In this document: positions 61,679 through 64,000 of the stretch, one piece after another
How the letters are laid out: the number at the start of each line of letters is the position of its first letter
Numbering within the stretch: position 1 is the first letter of the stretch
Assembly (NCBI RefSeq): GCF_021216655.1
Contig: NZ_CP080437.1
Location: 2,666,001-2,730,000, forward strand
Length of the DNA stretch: 64,000 bases
Reading direction: 5' to 3'
Origin: Clavibacter michiganensis
GTDB lineage: Bacteria; Actinomycetota; Actinomycetes; Actinomycetales; Microbacteriaceae
Notes under the pieces: generated by a model
What the model was told of the DNA's origin: nothing
The model's input: the letters and a program-made list of their open reading frames with translations, nothing else
The model's database searches: none
Made by a program: the position numbers and the translations under genes

Positions 61679-63727
61679 ATGATCGACGACGACCAGCACT
61701 TCACGACCGACGGGACGCACCTCGTCTGGCGCGGCGACGGGGAGACCCTCGTCGTGGAGCCGTGGGGCCCCGACAGCCTCCGCGTGCGCTCCCGCATCAT
61801 GGCGCCCGTGGCGGACGCCGACTGGGCGCTGCTGCCGCAGCCCGAGGAGCGCCCGCGCATCGAGGTCGACGGCGCGACGGCCCGGATCACGAACGGCGGC
61901 ATCACGGCCGTGCTCGTCTCCGAGTCCTCCTACGGCTACCAGACCGGCTACGAGGAGAACCGCTGCCACGTGACGTATCTCGACCGGCACGGCGAGGTGC
62001 TGCTCGAGGAGATCGGCACGGGCGGCGCCCTGCACCTGCGGGCGCGCGAGCAGCGGCCGCACCTCGGCGGCGACTTCCGCATCACGGCGTCGTTCGCGAC
62101 CGGGCCCGACGAGCGGCTGTACGGCATGGGGCTGTACCAGCAGGACATCCTCGACCTCGCCGGATCCACGTTCGAGCTCGCGCACCGCAACTCGCAGGCG
62201 AGCGTGCCGTTCGTGATGTCGAGCCGCGGCTACGGCTTCCTCTGGCACGACCCGGCGATCGGCCGCGCGACCTTCGCCGCGAACCGCGTCGAATGGACGG
62301 CGGAGACGAGCGAGCAGCTCGACTACTGGATCACCGCGGGCGACACCCCGGCTGACATCAGCCGCGCGTACGCGCGGGCCACCGGATCCGCGCCCATGAT
62401 GCCCGAGCACGGCCTCGGCTTCTGGCAGTGCAGGCTGCGCTACTGGAACCAGGAGCAGCTGCTCGAGGTGGCGCGCGAGCACACCAGGCGCGGGCTGCCG
62501 ATGGACGTCATCGTCGCCGACTTCTTCCACTGGCCGAAGATGGGCGACCTCCGCTTCGAGGAGGAGTTCTGGCCGGATCCGACCGCGATGGTCGAGGAGC
62601 TGCGCAGCATGGGCATCGAGCTCATGGTCTCCATCTGGCCGCAGGTGTCGCTCGAGTCGGAGAACTACGCGCGCATGAAGAAGGAGAACCTCCTGGTGCG
62701 CAGCGAGCGCGGGATCGACGTGCAGATGCAGTTCGAGGGGCCGAGCGCCTTCGTCGACGTCACGAACCCGGACGCGCGCCGCCACCTCTGGGAGACGGCG
62801 CAGCGGGGCTACGGCGCGCACGGGATCCGGCTGTTCTGGCTCGACGAGGCGGAGCCCGAGTACGGCGTCTACGACTACGACAACTACCGGTACCACGCGG
62901 GACCCAACGTGCGGGTCGGCAACGTGTACCCGCAGATGTTCTCGCGCGCGATGCACGAGGGGCGGATCCAGGCGGGGCAGGAGCCGGGCGTCGACCTGGT
63001 GCGCGCGGCGTGGGCCGGCAGCCAGCGCTACGGCGCGCTCGTCTGGTCGGGCGACATCCACTCCACGTTCGAGGCGCTCGCGCGGCAGGTGACCGCGGGG
63101 ATCCACATGGGCGTCGCCGGCATCCCCTGGTTCACGACCGACATCGGCGGCTTCGCGGGCGCCCGCACCGACGACCCGGCGTTCCACGAGCTGCTCGTGC
63201 GCTGGTTCCAGTTCGGCGCCTTCTCGCCCGTGATGCGGCTGCACGGCGACCGCGGCCCGAGCGTCGAGGTGCGCGCGGCGGACGGGTCGCGCCGGGCTCC
63301 GAGCGGATCCGGCAACGAGCTCTGGAGCTTCGGCGAGGAGGTCTACGGGATCCTCGCCGGCTACGTGCACCTGCGCGAGCGGCTGCGGCCCTACCTCCGC
63401 GACGTGATGCGCGAGGCCCACGAGGACGGCCAGCCGGTGATGCGCGGCATGTTCCACGTCTTCCCCGACGACGCCGCGAGCTGGACCCTCGGCGACCAGT
63501 ACATGCTCGGCGCCGACGTGCTCGTGGCGCCCGTGCTCGAGGCCGGCGCGCGCTCGCGGAGCGTGCACCTGCCCGCGGGGACGTCGTGGATCGAGGCATC
63601 GACCGGTGCCCGGCACGAGGGCGGCCAGCGGGTGGTCGCGGATGCGCCGCTGCACGTGATCCCGATCTTCGTGCGCGCGGGCGCGGCCGTGGAGGTGCGG
63701 CTGCCGGAGGGCGATCCCGTGGCGTGA
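61679..63727 (+). CDS. Glycoside hydrolase family 31 (alpha-xylosidase/alpha-glucosidase, YicI-like)
   Basis: A 682-residue cytosolic retaining alpha-glycosidase. It has the N-terminal beta-sandwich, LYGMGLYQQDILDLAGSTFELAHRN, DVIVADFFHWPKMGDL, the nucleophile segment LFWLDEAEPEYG (Asp389), the acid/base segment LVWSGDIHSTFEAL (Asp459) and the distal beta-domain (PVLEAGARSRSVHLPAGTSWIE). The FHWPKMGDLRF loop is of the kind seen in YicI-type alpha-xylosidases and related enzymes. Last gene of the LacI-controlled operon, so it acts on the sugar imported by it. The DNA between permease and GH31 has a short repeat (CGACA units) of no evident role. Confidence 0.92.
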   Translation: MIDDDQHFTTDGTHLVWRGDGETLVVEPWGPDSLRVRSRIMAPVADADWALLPQPEERPRIEVDGATARITNGGITAVLVSESSYGYQTGYEENRCHVTYLDRHGEVLLEEIGTGGALHLRAREQRPHLGGDFRITASFATGPDERLYGMGLYQQDILDLAGSTFELAHRNSQASVPFVMSSRGYGFLWHDPAIGRATFAANRVEWTAETSEQLDYWITAGDTPADISRAYARATGSAPMMPEHGLGFWQCRLRYWNQEQLLEVAREHTRRGLPMDVIVADFFHWPKMGDLRFEEEFWPDPTAMVEELRSMGIELMVSIWPQVSLESENYARMKKENLLVRSERGIDVQMQFEGPSAFVDVTNPDARRHLWETAQRGYGAHGIRLFWLDEAEPEYGVYDYDNYRYHAGPNVRVGNVYPQMFSRAMHEGRIQAGQEPGVDLVRAAWAGSQRYGALVWSGDIHSTFEALARQVTAGIHMGVAGIPWFTTDIGGFAGARTDDPAFHELLVRWFQFGAFSPVMRLHGDRGPSVEVRAADGSRRAPSGSGNELWSFGEEVYGILAGYVHLRERLRPYLRDVMREAHEDGQPVMRGMFHVFPDDAASWTLGDQYMLGADVLVAPVLEAGARSRSVHLPAGTSWIEASTGARHEGGQRVVADAPLHVIPIFVRAGAAVEVRLPEGDPVA

Positions 63728-63766
63728 GGGCCGGCCGCCCGGCGGTCGAGCGGTCGAGCCGCGTGG

Positions 63767-63785
63767 TGAGGTAAGGCTATGCTTA
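63767..63785 (+). promoter_or_regulatory. DtxR/IdeR-type iron box before the siderophore-binding lipoprotein
   Basis: TGAGGTAAGGCTATGCTTA matches the DtxR/IdeR consensus TTAGGTTAGGCTAACCTAA at 14 of 19 positions by hand alignment, with symmetric arms GGTAAG and CTTACC (63770-63787). It lies about 50 bases upstream of the lipoprotein ATG. Such boxes mark genes repressed by iron-loaded regulator. Confidence 0.65.
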
Positions 63786-63836
63786 CCGGCGGCCCGGGCT
63801 CCCCGCCGGGCCGCCGGCCTCGACACCAGGAGACCC

Positions 63837-64000
63837 ATGCCCCGCGCTCGCGCCCTCGCCCGCCTCACCGCCACCGCCGTCACGGGACTCGTGCTCGTCG
63901 CCCTCACCGGCTGCGGCGCCTCCGAGGAGGTCCCGGCCGCTTCCGTCGCCGAGGCCGGCGAGGGGTCGACGACCTATCCGCTGACGCTGTCGAACTGCGG
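63837..64000 (+). CDS. Ferric-siderophore ABC substrate-binding lipoprotein (5' end only)
   Basis: The first 54 codons of a gene cut by the window edge. The signal peptide RLTATAVTGLVLVALTGC ends in a lipobox with Cys26. The mature start ends YPLTLSNCG, which recalls the YPVTVENCG start of FecB/FepB-type iron-siderophore binding proteins in actinobacteria. The ATG follows CAGGAGA. The DtxR-type box upstream supports an iron-uptake role. It is 33 kb from the metallophore cluster and under a different kind of operator, so it may serve another siderophore. Confidence 0.72.
   Translation, partial: MPRARALARLTATAVTGLVLVALTGCGASEEVPAASVAEAGEGSTTYPLTLSNC

Overview
The window is high-GC actinobacterial DNA (I estimate about 73% G+C by eye), with many GTG starts, stop/start overlaps of the GTGA/ATGA type, lipobox and Tat signals, and no outer-membrane genes. 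Gene content and codon style fit the Microbacteriaceae; a Clavibacter-like plant-associated organism is my best guess, but this is inference and no marker gene is present. No rRNA, tRNA, CRISPR array, insertion sequence or phage is seen. No gap between genes exceeds 300 bases; the larger gaps (about 190-225 bases) hold terminators, operators or leaders and are listed.

Layout. 1-5991: the 3' end of an unidentified gene (perhaps a Clp-type ATPase), a GH36 alpha-galactosidase, a small unknown, a YghZ-type aldo/keto reductase, a frameshifted M19 dipeptidase and a GNAT acetyltransferase. 5925-30675: a complete nonribosomal metallophore cluster. The minus-strand part contains, in transcription order, NRPS1 (T-Cy-A-T-Cy-A-T), NRPS2 (docking-Cy-A-[MT/E]-T-TE), a saccharopine-dehydrogenase-like oxidoreductase, a thiazolinyl-imine reductase fused to a methyltransferase, then (after a palindromic operator) a type II thioesterase, a methyltransferase and two ABC half-transporters. 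The divergent plus-strand operon contains an aryl-AMP ligase, a phosphopantetheinyl transferase and a salicylate synthase. 30688-36374: envelope genes (DUF2207 membrane protein, class A beta-lactamase-like lipoprotein, Tat-exported DUF1906 protein, holin-like protein). 36464-38634: an Asp23/DUF2273/AmaP envelope-stress operon. 38840-41892: an AraC-type regulator, a Tat-exported ferritin-like protein and a small membrane protein. 42114-55784: a glycan locus (GH38, GH4, DeoR regulator; divergent PfkB kinase, ABC sugar importer, NagB, GH2). 55854-58408: a hotdog thioesterase, an FMN reductase and a LacI regulator. 58602-63727: a second sugar ABC importer with a GH31 glycosidase behind a double LacI-type operator. 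63837-end: the start of a probable ferric-siderophore binding lipoprotein behind a DtxR/IdeR-type iron box.

How it works together. Chorismate would become salicylate, be adenylated and loaded on the first carrier of NRPS1, then extended by three residues (the adenylation pockets look Cys-like), each with a cyclization domain, giving a salicyl-capped chain of up to three thiazoline/thiazolidine rings. This resembles yersiniabactin/pyochelin logic without the polyketide module, and most resembles my recollection of the Zur-regulated coelibactin locus of Streptomyces. The two operators that flank the biosynthetic genes are Fur-family 7-1-7 palindromes, not the DtxR-type box found before the iron-uptake lipoprotein at the right end. 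I therefore propose that the product is a zinc (or other non-iron) metallophore, or one under dual control; this is the main hypothesis of the annotation. The rest of the window suits a saprophyte or plant-associated bacterium that scavenges alpha-galactosides, N-glycan-type sugars and xylosides.
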